A stretch of 64,000 nucleotides of DNA, taken from Streptomyces coacervatus. GTDB lineage: Bacteria > Actinomycetota > Actinomycetes > Streptomycetales > Streptomycetaceae. Location: the NCBI RefSeq assembly GCF_029223485.1, contig NZ_JARHTP010000009.1:62001-126000 (forward strand). The letters are read 5' to 3'. This document shows positions 1 through 8,791 of the stretch, piece after piece; within the stretch, counting starts at the first letter, position 1, and the number at the start of each line of letters is the position of its first letter. The notes beneath the pieces were generated by a model. That model was not told the origin of the DNA. It did no database searches and saw only the letters and a program-made list of their open reading frames with translations. The position numbers were made by a program, and so were the translations under genes.

Positions 1-83
1 CACTGCCACCGTTTCTGCCGCTGCGCTGCTCACGTGCCATGCGATCCAGTCTGGCAGCCGTGTGACCAGGGTGAAGGTCGCCA

Positions 84-146
84 GAGGGGCCCTGTCACAC
101 CCTGGAACGCCGCTCCCCGGCACCGCGCGGTCTGCCAGGCGGCGCG
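84..146 (+). repeat. 63-bp upstream repeat, copy A
   Basis: This 63-nt stretch about 55 nt upstream of the aldo/keto reductase start matches the reverse complement of 4205-4267 at roughly 80 percent by eye. The shared core is CCGCTCCCCGGCAC, and most mismatches are transitions. The other copy lies about 55 nt upstream of the broken MFS gene in the same relative orientation. A shared regulatory segment or a duplicated remnant are both possible. The rest of 1-200 shows no gene. Confidence 0.5.
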
Positions 147-200
147 GATCAGCAGCAGGCTGACGCACGGCCCGGCAATCCGAAGGACAAGGAGCGGACG

Positions 201-1175
201 ATGAAGTACATCAAGCTGGGAGACCTGGAGGTCTCCCGTATCGGTCTGGGCGCGATGTCGATGTCCGCCGCCTACACCGGGGCCGGCACCGATGACGCGG
301 AGTCGATCCGTACGATCCACCGGGCACTCGACCTGGGTGTCACGTTGATCGACACCGCCGAGGTCTACGGGCCCTACGCCAATGAGGAACTCGTGGGCCG
401 TGCGCTGAAGAGGCGACGCGAAGGCGTCGTGCTCGCCACGAAGTTCGGCTTCATGTCGCACACAGGGCGCGAAGGCGGCATCGACAGCAGCCCGGCCAAC
501 ATCCGCATCGCCGTCGAAGGCTCCCTCAGGCGCCTCGACACGGACTGCATCGACCTCTACTACCAGCACCGAGTCGACCCGGACACGCCGATCGAGGACA
601 CCGTCGCGGCCCTGGCGGAACTGGTCGCCGAGGGCAAGATCCGCCACATCGGGCTGTCCGAGGCCGGCGCGGAGACCATCCGCCGTGCCCACGCCGTCCA
701 CCCGGTGGCGGCCCTGCAGTCGGAGTACTCCCTGTGGACCCGTGATCCGGAGCCGGGGGTGCTGCCGCTGCTGCGGGAGCTGGGAATCGGCTTCGTGCCC
801 TACTCGCCGCTGGGGCACGGCTTCCTCACCGGGCAGATCCGCTCGACCGACGACTTCGACGACACCGACTGGCGAAAGAACAACCCCCGATTCACCGGGG
901 AGAACTTCCAGCACAACCTGCGCCTGGCCGATGAGGTCAGGGCCGTCGCCGATGAAGTCGGCGGAACGCCCGCGCAGGTGGCCCTGGCCTGGCTGCTCGC
1001 CCAGGGCGACGACATCGCCCCCATCCCCGGCACCAAGCGCGTGGAGCGGGTCGAGGAGAACATCGCCGCCGACGGCATCGTCCTGACCGCCGAGCAGATC
1101 GAGAAGCTCGACCAGCTGCCCGCGGCCGCCGGTGACCACCACGACGAGGCGGGCATGCGCCTGCTCGGCCGGTGA
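201..1175 (+). CDS. Aldo/keto reductase
   Basis: This 324-residue cytoplasmic protein belongs to the aldo/keto reductase superfamily of NAD(P)H-dependent carbonyl reductases with a TIM-barrel fold. Visible marks are the start MKYIKLGDLEVSRIGLG, the catalytic-Asp/Tyr stretch DTAEVYGPYANEE (about residues 51-63), the LYYQHRVDP strand with the conserved His, the GLSEAG segment, and the C-terminal cofactor region IPGTKRVERVEEN. The length is normal for the family (AKR11/13-like). The ATG is preceded by AAGGAG at good spacing. The stop overlaps the GTG of the next gene, so the two are probably translationally coupled. Substrate is not predictable from sequence. Confidence 0.93.
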   Translation: MKYIKLGDLEVSRIGLGAMSMSAAYTGAGTDDAESIRTIHRALDLGVTLIDTAEVYGPYANEELVGRALKRRREGVVLATKFGFMSHTGREGGIDSSPANIRIAVEGSLRRLDTDCIDLYYQHRVDPDTPIEDTVAALAELVAEGKIRHIGLSEAGAETIRRAHAVHPVAALQSEYSLWTRDPEPGVLPLLRELGIGFVPYSPLGHGFLTGQIRSTDDFDDTDWRKNNPRFTGENFQHNLRLADEVRAVADEVGGTPAQVALAWLLAQGDDIAPIPGTKRVERVEENIAADGIVLTAEQIEKLDQLPAAAGDHHDEAGMRLLGR

Positions 1176-1564
1176 GAGACGCCATGCATGTCCCGACCCG
1201 GAGCGCCCGCGAGGAGATCCTCGACGCTCACCGCGTCTGCCTGGACGCCATGCACGAGGGCGACACCTCGGCACTGGACGACCTGCTCGACGACGGCTTC
1301 GCCCTCACCCACATGACCGGATACATGCAGCCGAAGGCAGAATGGCTGGCACAGATGAGACAAGGCCGGTTCGTCCACCACACCATCGACGAGAAGAGCA
1401 CGGCCCTCGAGATCGACGGCGACACGGCCCGCCTGGTCGTCCGGACCGCCACTGACGCGACCGTGTACGGCACCCGGGCGAACTGGCCGCTGCAACTGGC
1501 CACCGACTACGCCCGCAAGGGTGACACCTGGGTCGCGCTGCGCACCGAGGCCACCACCTGGTGA
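1172..1564 (+). CDS. NTF2-like / DUF4440-type protein
   Basis: This 130-residue protein has the pattern of the nuclear transport factor 2-like superfamily (SnoaL/DUF4440): an N-terminal helix REEILDAHRVCLDAMHEGD, then a cone of beta strands ending DTWVALRTEATTW. Such proteins are small-molecule binding or isomerase domains. The GTG start overlaps the reductase stop (GTGA); an ATG 12 nt later (1184) is an alternative. Coupling to the reductase suggests a shared role on the same substrate, but no specific reaction can be named. Confidence 0.8.
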   Translation: MRDAMHVPTRSAREEILDAHRVCLDAMHEGDTSALDDLLDDGFALTHMTGYMQPKAEWLAQMRQGRFVHHTIDEKSTALEIDGDTARLVVRTATDATVYGTRANWPLQLATDYARKGDTWVALRTEATTW

Positions 1565-1586
1565 CCGAAATCGTCCGGAGGCGGAT

Positions 1587-2648
1587 GTGACAGTGAACCG
1601 GCTGGGCCTGGTCGTGCACGGCGGACGCCCGGAGGCCGTGGCGGCGGCCGCCCTGGTCCGTGCGTGGTGCGCGGAACACGCCGTGCGGTGCACCGACATC
1701 GACGTGTGGCACGACGGCGGGCGGCGCAGCGCCCGGGCGGAGGTCGAGGCCGCGGGCGACCCCGACCTCGTGGTGACCCTGGGCGGCGACGGCACCTTCC
1801 TGCGCGGCGCCCGGCTGGCCGCCGCGAACGACGCCCTGGTCCTGGGCGTCGACCTGGGCCGGGTGGGCTTCCTGACGGAGGTGTCGGCCTCCGCGGTCCG
1901 TGCGGCCCTGGACGCGGTGCGCGAGGACCGCTTCGACATCGACAGCCGCATGCTGCTCGCCCTGCGCGCCTCGCGCCGGCTGGAGGTGCCCTCGGGCATG
2001 GAATCCCTCATCGAGTACGGCCGAGGGCCGCTCCTGCCGCCTCCGCAGGTGCGGCCGGACTGCGAGGTCGACAAGGACTGGGGCATCCCGCTGGACGTCA
2101 CCGCGCTCAACGACATCGTGCTGGAGAAGCTCGTCCGGGACCGGCAGGTGTCGGTCGGTGTCTACGTCTCCGGCAGACTCCTCGCCTCCTACTCGGCCGA
2201 CGCGCTGCTCGTCGCCACGCCGACCGGCTCGACGGCCTACAGCTTCGCCGCCGGCGGACCCGTCGTCTCACCGCGCGCGGAGGCCCTCGTCTTCACGCCG
2301 GTCGCCCCGCACATGGCCTTCGACCGCTCGGTCGTCACAGCCCCCGACGAGCCCGTCGGCCTGCGCCTCCTGGAACGTTCGGGACCGGCCGCTGTCAGCA
2401 TCGACGGCCAACTGCGGGGCGTGCTCGACCCGGGGGACTGGATCGGCGTATACGCCGCCCCGCGCCGCCTGCGGGCCGTCCGGCTGGGCCCGATGGACTT
2501 CTACGGCCGCCTGCGCGAGCGCATGAACCTGACCGACGCCCCGGCCGCGGTCGCCGACGGTTCCCCCGCCCCACTGTGGTCGGTCACGACACCACCACCC
2601 GGGGACCTCGCCCATCTGACCCTGCTGACGGCGCCGGACGGCTCCTGA
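1587..2648 (+). CDS. NAD(+)/NADH kinase, long paralog
   Basis: ATP-NAD kinase family, which phosphorylates NAD to NADP in the cytoplasm. The hallmark GGDGTF is at about residues 66-71. The nucleotide-binding stretch LNDIVLEK and the region ATPTGSTAYSFAAGGPVVSP carry the second conserved block. The GTG at 1587 is chosen because GGAGG lies 5 nt upstream. At 353 residues it is longer than the usual roughly 300, mostly from extra sequence before LNDIVLEK (around ESLIEYGRGPLLPPP). The essential kinase of Streptomyces normally lies in a different neighbourhood, so this is likely a second, specialised copy; supplying NADPH to the upstream reductase is a plausible inference. Confidence 0.88.
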   Translation: MTVNRLGLVVHGGRPEAVAAAALVRAWCAEHAVRCTDIDVWHDGGRRSARAEVEAAGDPDLVVTLGGDGTFLRGARLAAANDALVLGVDLGRVGFLTEVSASAVRAALDAVREDRFDIDSRMLLALRASRRLEVPSGMESLIEYGRGPLLPPPQVRPDCEVDKDWGIPLDVTALNDIVLEKLVRDRQVSVGVYVSGRLLASYSADALLVATPTGSTAYSFAAGGPVVSPRAEALVFTPVAPHMAFDRSVVTAPDEPVGLRLLERSGPAAVSIDGQLRGVLDPGDWIGVYAAPRRLRAVRLGPMDFYGRLRERMNLTDAPAAVADGSPAPLWSVTTPPPGDLAHLTLLTAPDGS

Positions 2649-2691
2649 CCGGCTGTACGTGCTCGCCATGTGGAGCGCCGGTCAGGAGCCG
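2639..2691. terminator. Bidirectional hairpin terminator
   Basis: Two perfect 15-bp arms (2639-2653 and 2677-2691, CGGCTCCTGACCGGC and its complement) enclose a 23-nt loop. The left arm includes the NAD kinase stop codon. The structure sits between convergent genes and would end transcription of the kinase and of the broken MFS gene. Confidence 0.75.
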
Positions 2692-2713
2692 TACGGCGCT
2701 GTCCAGTGGGTGG

Positions 2714-4149
2714 TCACTGCCGTGGGGCGGGCCTGAGCAGCAGGCCCGCCGCGGTGGTGAGGAGGACCAGGCCGGCGGCGGTCAGGCGGCGGGTGCGCAG
2801 GCTGTGGAAGAAGGTCGCGTGCCGGGCCACCAGGGCGCCGAACCCGGCCACGGCGAGGGCACCGCCGACCTGGCGGGCGCTGTTCAGGACGCCACTGGCC
2901 GTGCCCGCGCGCTCGGCCGGAACGCGGTCGAGGAGCAGGGAGGTCACCGCCGGGACCGCGAGACCACCGCCCGTGCCGACCGGGATCATCAGCAGCACCA
3001 TCAGCCACGTGGGCGCCGAAGCCCGCGGGATGCACAGCAGCATGAGTCCCGTGGCCATGGCGAGCTGCCCGGTGATGACGGGCATGCGCGGGCCGAACTT
3101 CCGGGCGGACCAGGCGGCGGTGGGACTGACAAAGGCGGTCAGCAGGGTCATCGGCAGAAAGGCGAGCCCGGTGGCCAGCGGTGACAGCCCGTGCTCCTGC
3201 TGCAGGTCAAGGCTGAGCAGGAAGATCATGCCGTAGAAGCCGACGTTGAGGGCGAAGCCGATCGACGCCGAGATCGCCATGGTGCGTTCGCGGAGCAGCG
3301 GCAGCGGCACCATCGGGTTCCGGCCATGGGCCTGCGCGATGAGGAAGCCCGCGCCCGCGACAACAGCGACCAGCAGCGCCACCAGGACCCGGGGCGCGGT
3401 CAGCCCGACCGCTCCGGCCTCGATCGCGGCGTACGTCAGGCCGCCCATCGCTGCCACCGCGGTGAGCTGGCCGGTCCAGTCGAATGGAGTGTCCGCGCGT
3501 CGCGGGGAACGGCGGGTGCGGGTCAGCAGGAACAGAGCCAGCAGGAACAGAGCCAGCAGGCCCACCAGCAGATTGACGAAGAAGATCATCCGCCAGTTGA
3601 TCTCACTCAGTACGCCGCCCAGCACCGGGCCGGCCGCGCCGCCCGCCGAACCCGCCCATCGCCCATACGGAGATCGCCCGCGCCCGCTGGGCCGAGTCCG
3701 GGAACGCCTCGCGGATGAGGGCCAGCGAGGCCGGCACGATCACCGCGGCGCCCGCGCCCTGCACCAGCCGTGCCACGACCAGCACCACCAGGTCCGGGGC
3801 GAAGCCGCAGGCCGCCGAGGCGGCGGTGAACACGACGAGCCCCGCCCCGAACGCCTGCCGGGCGCCGACGCGGTCGGTCAGGGATCCCGCCGACAGGAGC
3901 AGTGCGGCGAACATCAACGCGTAACCGTCGACCACCCTCCCCCAGAGGGGGTACCCCCAGCAGCTCCGTGATGGTGCTGTCGAAGTCGCGGCCGATCCCG
4001 GGCAGGGCGACGTTGACGATCAGTGCGTCGAGCGTCATCACGAAGAAGCCGAGCAGTGCGGCCGCCAGCGCCCACCGGGCCCCGGCACCGCTTGCGCGGC
4101 CCGGGTCCGTGCGGGGTGATCGTAGAGTGGACGCGACGGGACTGGACAC
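2714..4149 (-). pseudogene. MFS drug/proton antiporter (DHA2-like), frameshifted twice
   Basis: Three consecutive reading frames together spell one 14-TM-type major facilitator exporter. The N-terminus (from GTG 4149) has LGFFVMTLDALIVNVALPGI. The middle (about 3935-3650) has VVDGYALMFAALLLSAG and RLVQGAGAAVIVPASLALI. The C-terminal part (3645-2714) has GGVLSEINWRMIFFVN and further membrane segments. The first break is at 3937-3960, where a 24-bp palindromic element replaces the usual QW of ELQWVVDGY. The second break is in a GC-run near 3625-3650. Each break moves the frame by one base. Either the gene is dead or two assembly errors exist; the inserted palindrome argues for a real lesion at the first site. 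Confidence 0.8.
3937..3960 (-). repeat. 24-bp palindromic element inside the MFS gene
   Basis: On the minus strand the element starts CTGGGGGTACCCCC and ends CTCTGGGGGAG. It contains the palindrome GGGGGTACCCCC. It replaces about 5 nt expected from the MFS family alignment, a net change of +19 nt that shifts the frame. Elements of this look are, to my recollection, scattered through Streptomyces genomes. Confidence 0.6.
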
Positions 4150-4204
4150 GGGTTTCTCCTGCGCGAGGTGGCCTTCCGGGACGGTGTCCAGCGTCCTCGT
4201 CAGG

Positions 4205-4267
4205 CGCGTCGGGCGGCAGGCCGTGCTGTGCCGGGGAGCGGTGTTCCGGGGTGTGGCAGGGCCTCCC
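4205..4267 (-). repeat. 63-bp upstream repeat, copy B
   Basis: Reverse-complement partner of 84-146, about 80 percent identical by eye. It lies upstream of the GTG of the broken MFS gene (4149). The region 4150-4370 contains no other recognisable element. Confidence 0.5.
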
Positions 4268-4370
4268 AGCTCGGGTGGCGGGTACCGCCGTTGATGCCAG
4301 GGGCGTCCGCCCTCGTGGAGCGCAGCCGCCCACTGTGGCCGAACTGCTGGGCGGCGTCAGGCAGGTGGCG

Positions 4371-5153
4371 TCAGGCGTTCGGGTCGAAGGGGATGCCCGA
4401 CGGCATGGAATGGGCGAGGGCGTATGCGAAGTCACCGTCCTTGATCTTGATCGTGGCAGCGCCGAAGTCCGCGCTCAGAAGCTTGTCGCGATAGCCGGCC
4501 GGATAGCCGTTCCAGCCGACCAGCCGCGGGTAGAACCAGCCGCCCGTGGCGTTCTCGGGCGGCTCGTCGTTGGTGTTGGCGAAGCGGAAGTCGTGGGTCG
4601 AGACGCCGTCCTTGTGGTAGACGATCTTCGGGTGGGTGCCGTCGAAGCGGACGGCCGAGGCGGCCGCCACCTGATAGCTGCTGTGCTGCGACACGGACAC
4701 GTACTGCACCTGGTTGTTGCTGATCCACACGACCACGTGCTCCCAGTCGTGCCGGTGCCCGATGGCCGCAGGACCGAGCGTGGCCTGGTCCTTCTCGAAG
4801 TAGCTGGCGTACATCACGGCGCACCAGCCGTTGTTGCACTTCTCGCGGGAGTAGGTGTTGGCGTTGGCCAGTTGGGCGTAGTCGTGGCAGTGGCCGTTGA
4901 CGTCGCCGCCCAGCTTCAGGCCGGGGTTGATGGTGCCGTCGGCGCCGATGGCGGCGGTGGCGTAGCAGCCGTCGCCGTCGTAGTCGTAGGCGGGGGAGAA
5001 GGTCTGCTCCAGGCCGTCGGCGTTCTGGGGCAGCAGTGTCAGCACATCGGCGTTGGCCTGGGCCGGGAGGGCCACGACCAGAGCCAGTGCGCCGAGGACG
5101 GCGGCAAGTGCCGTCCTGCGGGTTCGTCTTGCCGGAGGCAGTGGATTGCGCAC
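4371..5153 (-). CDS. Secreted NPP1/NLP-family protein
   Basis: This 260-residue secreted protein belongs to the necrosis-inducing NPP1 (NLP) family. A signal peptide is visible: arginine-rich N-terminus, hydrophobic ALAAVLGALALVVALP, cleavage after about QANA. The family hallmark heptapeptide GHRHDWE is intact at about residues 132-138. Cysteines at about 63, 89, 106 and 111 could form disulfides. Fungal and oomycete members bind glycosylated sphingolipids and can be cytolytic; many bacterial members are uncharacterised. The GTG at 5153 is chosen because GGAG lies 5 nt upstream. That Shine-Dalgarno overlaps the TAG stop of the preceding glucanase gene, so translation is coupled. It is the last gene of the GH18-GH55-NLP operon. 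Confidence 0.9.
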   Translation of the reverse strand: MRNPLPPARRTRRTALAAVLGALALVVALPAQANADVLTLLPQNADGLEQTFSPAYDYDGDGCYATAAIGADGTINPGLKLGGDVNGHCHDYAQLANANTYSREKCNNGWCAVMYASYFEKDQATLGPAAIGHRHDWEHVVVWISNNQVQYVSVSQHSSYQVAAASAVRFDGTHPKIVYHKDGVSTHDFRFANTNDEPPENATGGWFYPRLVGWNGYPAGYRDKLLSADFGAATIKIKDGDFAYALAHSMPSGIPFDPNA

Positions 5154-5161
5154 GTCAACTC

Positions 5162-7342
5162 CTACGGATAGCTGGTCAGGTTGGCCACGTTGGTGGAGGA
5201 GTTGGACGGCCCTCCGGTGTTGTTGATGACGTGGCTGATCGTGCCGGTGCCGCCGAGGGACACCGTCACCATGCTGGTGAAGCGGACGCCCGAGTTGTTC
5301 GGCGCCTCGATGGCGTGCGCGGCGACGACACCGGGGTTGACGTTGAAGTAGCAGTAGCTGCCGAGGCCGTAGGCCTGGTGGCTGGTGACCGAGTCGGCGA
5401 CCTTGTAGGCGGCGTAGCCCTGGGTGGAGCCGTTCATCCAGGCGGACTGGTTCGGTGGGTCGTACGGCATCTCGTTCTGGAAGAAGTAGGTGCGGCCGCC
5501 GTTGCCGTTCCAGACGGTCTGGTACTTCTGGAAGTGCTCCACGAACAGGCCGTACATGGTGACGTCGTCGCCGTTGACGATCATTCCGGTGTCCGCGGTG
5601 TTGCTGGTCCAGCCCACGCCGCTGCCGTGGTCGGCGCGCCAGATCCACATGTGGTCGCCGATGACGTTGTCGCTGTTGACGACGAGGCTCGTGGTCGCCT
5701 TGCCGACGCCCGCGCCGCCGATGCGGAAGTAGACGTCGTGGAGGGAGGTCGGGTCGGCCGTGTGGGAGGCGGCGGAGCCGTTCGGCCCGACCTCCAGCAG
5801 TGACGGCGAGTTGGTGGTGCCGGCGTCGAACAGCAGGCCCGCGATCTTCACACCGTCGACGTCGGCGACCTTCATCGCGGTGACGCCGTTGTCCGGCACG
5901 AAGGTGGCCAGGCCCAGGCCGAGGACGACCGTGTCCGCGCGATTGACCTGAAGCGTCTGGTCGAGGTGGTAGACACCTGGGGTGACCAGGAGGTTCTTGC
6001 CCGCGGCGAGCGCGGAGTTGATCTGGGAGGCGGTCGCGCCCGGCTTGACGACGTAGAACGAGTCGAGCGAGAGCGAGCTGCCCGATGTGCCGTTCGCCCA
6101 GCTGGTTCCCGAGGAGTTGGACCGCACGGACGGCACGAACACCTGGTAGGCGCCATTGCCGTCGACGTACAGGAACGGCTTCTCACGGGAGACCGGGCTC
6201 TGGGCGACCGTGGTGTACGGCGGGCTCGGGAAGCTGGTGGCGGGGACGCCCGTGCTGCCGGTGAAGACCATGTTCCAGTTGGAGCCGGTCCAGCTGCCGA
6301 GCTGGGAGTTGCGGGTCAACCACTGTTGCTGCGAACCGGAGTTGACCTGGCCGTCGATCCTGCTGTCGGCGATGAGACCACCGCTGGACCAGCCGCCGTC
6401 GTCCAGAGCGAGGTTGCCGCGCAGATGCATCCGGCGATACGGCGCCGCCTGCGAGACCGCCCAACGGTCGCTGCCGCCGGTCGGGTTGACCGACAGGTTC
6501 TCCGCGCCGCGCCAGAAGTTCTGGGTGGCATTGCCCTGGAACCAGTCGGCCTCGGCATGCACCGCGCCGTTGATGGTGACGGCGTCGGGCGACTGGCCGA
6601 GCCCCAACACCTGTGTGTAGAAACCGACGTTGACGTCCGCGCTGTAGGCGCCGGGCTTGAACAGCACGGCGTAGCGCTGGGAGCCGAACTGGTTGGTCTC
6701 CTGCTGCTGGAAGATGGTGTTGAGCTTGCTCTGGATCGTCGACGAGGACATCGAGGGGTCGAAGACGACCACGTTCGGACCGAGGTCGGGGTCCGCGGCC
6801 GACTGGGTCACGGGGATCACCTGGAAGCGCTGGGCGGCGGTGCCGTTGCAGGTGTACTGCACGAACTGCACGCTGTCCGCGATCGATGCGCCGGGGTCGT
6901 CCAGGCACTTGCCGCTGTTGCGGTTGACGAAGTGATAGGCACCGCCGCCGTCGTCCACAGGCAGCCACTGCTGGTTGGCGCCGCCGCCGTAACCCCACAG
7001 GTGGACCTGCGCGTTGTCGGCGGTGGAGACGTCGGCGACGTCCACGACCTGATTGGTGTCGTTGCCGTTGTTGATCCGGACGTATCCGTCACTGGTGGCG
7101 GTGAAGCTCCACTGCTGGGCAGCGGTGCCGTTGCAGCTGTACTGCTGCACGACGGTGCCGTTGGCGGTGGCGGCCGCCTTGGCGTCGAGGCATCGGCCGC
7201 TCGCGGCGTTCATGACGGTCGCAAAGCCCGTCGGCAGAGCGGAGGTTGCGGCTCGTGCGGGGGCGCCGGTGAGCAGGGACGCGGCCGTTACGGCCACCAG
7301 TGCGGCCGCGGCGGATCTGCCGCGGCGGGGTAGGGAAGGCAT
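5162..7342 (-). CDS. Secreted ricin-lectin / GH55-type beta-1,3-glucanase
   Basis: This 726-residue secreted protein has a signal peptide (1-31, ending APARA). A ricin-type beta-trefoil lectin module follows at about 35-178, with three QxW-like repeats (QQWSF, NQQWL, QRFQV). A long beta-helix catalytic region covers about 185-726. The latter matches my recollection of bacterial exo-beta-1,3-glucanases of family GH55 (SacteLam55A type): FDPSMSSSTIQSKLN, YAVLFKPGAY, VGFYTQVLGLG, QNFWRGAENLSV and VVNSDNVIGDHMWIWRADHG. Glutamates near 602 (FVEHF) and 624 (FFQNE) are candidates for the catalytic pair. Homologues are often misnamed adenylyl cyclase in databases. It is the second gene of the operon, 39 nt after the chitinase. 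Likely role: hydrolysis of laminarin or fungal glucan. Confidence 0.8.
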   Translation of the reverse strand: MPSLPRRGRSAAAALVAVTAASLLTGAPARAATSALPTGFATVMNAASGRCLDAKAAATANGTVVQQYSCNGTAAQQWSFTATSDGYVRINNGNDTNQVVDVADVSTADNAQVHLWGYGGGANQQWLPVDDGGGAYHFVNRNSGKCLDDPGASIADSVQFVQYTCNGTAAQRFQVIPVTQSAADPDLGPNVVVFDPSMSSSTIQSKLNTIFQQQETNQFGSQRYAVLFKPGAYSADVNVGFYTQVLGLGQSPDAVTINGAVHAEADWFQGNATQNFWRGAENLSVNPTGGSDRWAVSQAAPYRRMHLRGNLALDDGGWSSGGLIADSRIDGQVNSGSQQQWLTRNSQLGSWTGSNWNMVFTGSTGVPATSFPSPPYTTVAQSPVSREKPFLYVDGNGAYQVFVPSVRSNSSGTSWANGTSGSSLSLDSFYVVKPGATASQINSALAAGKNLLVTPGVYHLDQTLQVNRADTVVLGLGLATFVPDNGVTAMKVADVDGVKIAGLLFDAGTTNSPSLLEVGPNGSAASHTADPTSLHDVYFRIGGAGVGKATTSLVVNSDNVIGDHMWIWRADHGSGVGWTSNTADTGMIVNGDDVTMYGLFVEHFQKYQTVWNGNGGRTYFFQNEMPYDPPNQSAWMNGSTQGYAAYKVADSVTSHQAYGLGSYCYFNVNPGVVAAHAIEAPNNSGVRFTSMVTVSLGGTGTISHVINNTGGPSNSSTNVANLTSYP

Positions 7343-7381
7343 GGGTTCTCCTTGCCGGGGGCGGGGGGTGGGCCGGCGGGA

Positions 7382-8752
7382 TCAGCCGGTGTAGGCGGCG
7401 AAGACGCGGGTGTAGTCCCAGTCGGACTGGCTGACGCCGGAGCAGCTGTCGGCGGGGCCGCCGGTGCAGGGCCGGTCGCGGTTGGCGGACCAGAAGGTCA
7501 GGCGCGCCAGGTGGTGTTGCTGGGCGTAGCCGAGGATGGTCCGGAAGTCGGCGACGGTGACGGTCTCGTTGTTGTCGGTGATCCCGTTCATCGACGAGAT
7601 GCCCATGTCCCGGTAGGCCTGGTCGTCGCCGTAGCCGTAGGCGCTCTTGAGTGCCGACTTGAGTCCCTCGGCGGCCTGCACGGTGAGGTTGCCCATGTTC
7701 TGGCCTGCGCCGCCGAAGTCGAACGGCATGATCGCCCAGGCGTCCACGGTCAGCCCGGAGGACGCAGCCCGGTTGATGAGGCTCGTGTCCGGCCCGCTCT
7801 GCCCGGTGCCGATGGTGATGTACACCTTCAGACCTGCGTTGTTGGCCTTCACCGTCTTCAGCGCGTCCACCGTCCGCTGCTGCACGGTCGGATTGCTGTA
7901 GGCGTCGGCCTCGATGTCGATGTCGATCGCTTTGAGCCCGTAGGCGTCGATGACCTTCTGGTACGCCGCCGCCAGCTCGCCCGCACTGGAGCAGGAGCTC
8001 TCCAGCTTGTTGCCGCTGTAGCCGCCGAAGGACGGGATGATGTCACCGCCGCCTGCCCGCACCGTGTTGACGGTCTGCTGGTCGACGCCGCCGGTCAGGG
8101 CCCGGCCGCCGTCCCACTGCGGGTTGCAGTAGCCGTTGCTGAGCACGAAGGCGAGGGTGAACCACTTCACGCCGGTCGCGTTGGTGATGGTGGTGGGGTT
8201 CGGCGGGCTGCCCCAGCCGTTGTAGAGGTACGGCGCCACGGCCATCGGCGCGGACGGGGTGGTGCCGCCGTCGGCGGCAGGCGCGGTCCACTTCTGATTG
8301 GCCGCGCCGGTGCAGCTCCAGATCTGGGCGCGGGCGCCGTTGGCCGAGGAGTTGTCGGTGACGTCCAGGCACTTGTTCGCCTGCGGGTTGACTATGTCGT
8401 GAGCGGCGGTGACCGTCCACTTCTGGTTCGCACCGCCGCTACAGCTCCACAGCTGGACCTTGGCGCCGTCGGCGGTCGAATTGCCGGTCACGTCAAGGCA
8501 CTTGCCGAGGGCGCGGACGGTGCCGTCGCTGCCGACGGTCCACTGCTGGGCGGCGGTGCCGTTGCAGTCGTAGAGCTGTACGGCCGTGCCGTCGGCGGAG
8601 TTGGCGCCGGCGACGTCGAGGCATTTGCCGGCCAGGCCGGTGATGGTGCCGGTGGCGGCCTGCGCCGGGGAGGCGGTGAGCAGGCCGGTGGACAGGGTGA
8701 GGACGGTGACCGCCACAACGGCGGATGCGGGGAGGGGACTCGGTCTGGCCAT
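7382..8752 (-). CDS. Secreted ricin-lectin / GH18 chitinase
   Basis: This 456-residue secreted glycoside hydrolase has a signal peptide at 1-32 (ASPAQA). A complete beta-trefoil lectin (about 33-157) follows, with repeats QQWTV, NQKWTV and NQKWTA, and then a GH18 TIM barrel. The catalytic signature DxDxE is present as DIDIE at 277-281, and SFGGYSG at 241-247 is the conserved strand-3 segment. The expected reaction is endo- or exo-hydrolysis of chitin with retention of configuration. It is the first gene of the operon with the glucanase and the NLP protein. A promoter with a DasR-like operator lies directly upstream, so induction by chitin-derived amino sugars is likely. Confidence 0.9.
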   Translation of the reverse strand: MARPSPLPASAVVAVTVLTLSTGLLTASPAQAATGTITGLAGKCLDVAGANSADGTAVQLYDCNGTAAQQWTVGSDGTVRALGKCLDVTGNSTADGAKVQLWSCSGGANQKWTVTAAHDIVNPQANKCLDVTDNSSANGARAQIWSCTGAANQKWTAPAADGGTTPSAPMAVAPYLYNGWGSPPNPTTITNATGVKWFTLAFVLSNGYCNPQWDGGRALTGGVDQQTVNTVRAGGGDIIPSFGGYSGNKLESSCSSAGELAAAYQKVIDAYGLKAIDIDIEADAYSNPTVQQRTVDALKTVKANNAGLKVYITIGTGQSGPDTSLINRAASSGLTVDAWAIMPFDFGGAGQNMGNLTVQAAEGLKSALKSAYGYGDDQAYRDMGISSMNGITDNNETVTVADFRTILGYAQQHHLARLTFWSANRDRPCTGGPADSCSGVSQSDWDYTRVFAAYTG

Positions 8753-8791
8753 GACGGGGCGGCCTTTCGCGGGGGGTGGGGTCGCCCGGTG

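Noticed and set aside
30..1274. Long minus-strand frame opposite the aldo/keto reductase
   Set aside because: It is antisense to a gene with clear family motifs, is rich in Arg/Gly/Val, and has no recognisable domain. High GC makes such open frames common.
4371..5648. Upstream extension of the NLP gene to 5648
   Set aside because: The extra 165 codons are a shadow of the glucanase in another frame; a signal peptide begins right after the GTG at 5153, which has a good ribosome site.
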